A stretch of DNA of 5,816 nt from Actinomycetota bacterium. Its GTDB lineage: Bacteria > Actinomycetota > Actinomycetes > S36-B12. Within the stretch, counting starts at the first letter, position 1. Every line of letters begins with the position of its first letter. Shown here piece by piece: positions 5,726-5,816 of this stretch. The position numbers and the translations under genes are program-made. The notes below the pieces were generated by a model. That model did not search any database, was not told the DNA's origin, and worked only from the letters and a program-made list of their open reading frames with translations. The stretch is taken from positions 13,905 to 19,720 of the forward strand of contig DMPC01000065.1 in assembly GCA_003456155.1 (NCBI GenBank), in the 5' to 3' direction.

Positions 5726-5816
5726 ATGGCCAAGGCAGCGACGAGGAAGGCTGCGCCGGTCAAGAAGGTCGCGCCGGTTAAGAAGGCCGCGCCGGCGAAG
5801 AAGGCTGCGCCGGTCA
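5726..5816 (+). CDS. Lys/Ala/Pro-rich protein, N-terminal fragment (possibly TraR/DksA-like or nucleoid-associated)
   Basis: The first 30 codons of a gene that continues past the window. It starts at ATG 5726 with AGGGG (5716-5720) 5 bases upstream. The product begins MAKAATRK and continues as near-identical hexapeptides of the AAPVKK type, strongly basic and certainly disordered. Such tails bind nucleic acid nonspecifically. No folded domain is reached, so the family cannot be read from the sequence. In actinomycetes a TraR/DksA-type zinc-finger protein with a Lys/Ala/Pro-rich N-terminus often lies beside ileS, followed by lspA and rluD; that makes it the leading guess from context. A histone H1-like or HU-like protein is an alternative. 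The gene is divergent from ileS across a 196-base gap. Confidence 0.7.
   Translation, partial: MAKAATRKAAPVKKVAPVKKAAPAKKAAPV
5747..5816 (+). repeat. 18-base in-frame repeat encoding KAAPVK-type hexapeptides
   Basis: Units begin at 5747 (KAAPVK), 5765 (KVAPVK), 5783 (KAAPAK) and 5801 (KAAPV, cut by the window end). The copies share AAG-G-C-GCGCCGG-style codons and differ at only a few bases each. The total copy number lies outside the window. Such repeats commonly vary in number between strains because whole units preserve the frame. Confidence 0.85.

Noticed and set aside
5530..5763. A 78-residue N-terminal extension of ileS starting at 5763
   Set aside because: The extension is Pro/Arg-rich with no homology to IleRS and would overlap the divergent gene at 5726. 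ATG 5529 has a GGAGG site and begins the family-like sequence.
3910..5781. A 623-residue open frame on the plus strand opposite ileS
   Set aside because: It is antisense to a complete, motif-verified ileS. Such long open frames arise from GC-rich codon bias; the product has no recognisable domain and there is no ribosome-binding site or context for it.

Overview
The window is a G+C-rich stretch of core chromosome. Nearly all codons end in G or C. The gene order yggS - sepF - yggT - divIVA is the tail of the division and cell-wall cluster that in Actinomycetota normally lies just downstream of ftsZ. The SepF N-terminus, the DivIVA start (MPLT...) and an IleRS of the long 'type 2' class all fit an actinomycete. 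I cannot name a genus; a Micrococcales or Propionibacteriales-like bacterium is a guess.

Layout. Positions 1-80 hold a three-copy 8-base repeat and the leader of yggS. Four plus-strand genes follow: yggS (81-827, PLP homeostasis), sepF (902-1507, FtsZ anchor), a YggT-family membrane protein (1544-1843) and a short divIVA-family gene (1866-2336). The gaps are 74, 36 and 22 bases, so they probably form one transcription unit, with a strong hairpin (836-876) between yggS and sepF. A convergent 52-base gap with small inverted repeats separates divIVA from ileS, which fills 2389-5529 on the minus strand. The 196-base divergent region 5530-5725 carries a plausible ileS promoter, two tandem hairpins in the predicted ileS leader, and the start of a plus-strand gene (5726 onward) that encodes Lys/Ala/Pro-rich repeats and runs off the end.

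How the genes work together. SepF tethers FtsZ to the membrane. YggT proteins are small membrane proteins often found beside sepF. DivIVA proteins mark curved membrane and organise polar growth or septation. YggS buffers PLP and is a habitual passenger in this cluster. IleS charges tRNA-Ile and is functionally separate.

I see no mobile element, CRISPR array, RNA gene or unknown multi-gene system. The most notable point is the IleRS signature motif: the class I 'HIGH' box reads Gly-Thr-His-His (GXHH), an altered arrangement that, as I recall, has been tied to very high mupirocin resistance in some type 2 IleRS enzymes. Other points worth a look are the unusually short DivIVA, the hairpin before sepF, and the ileS leader, which lacks a recognisable T-box.
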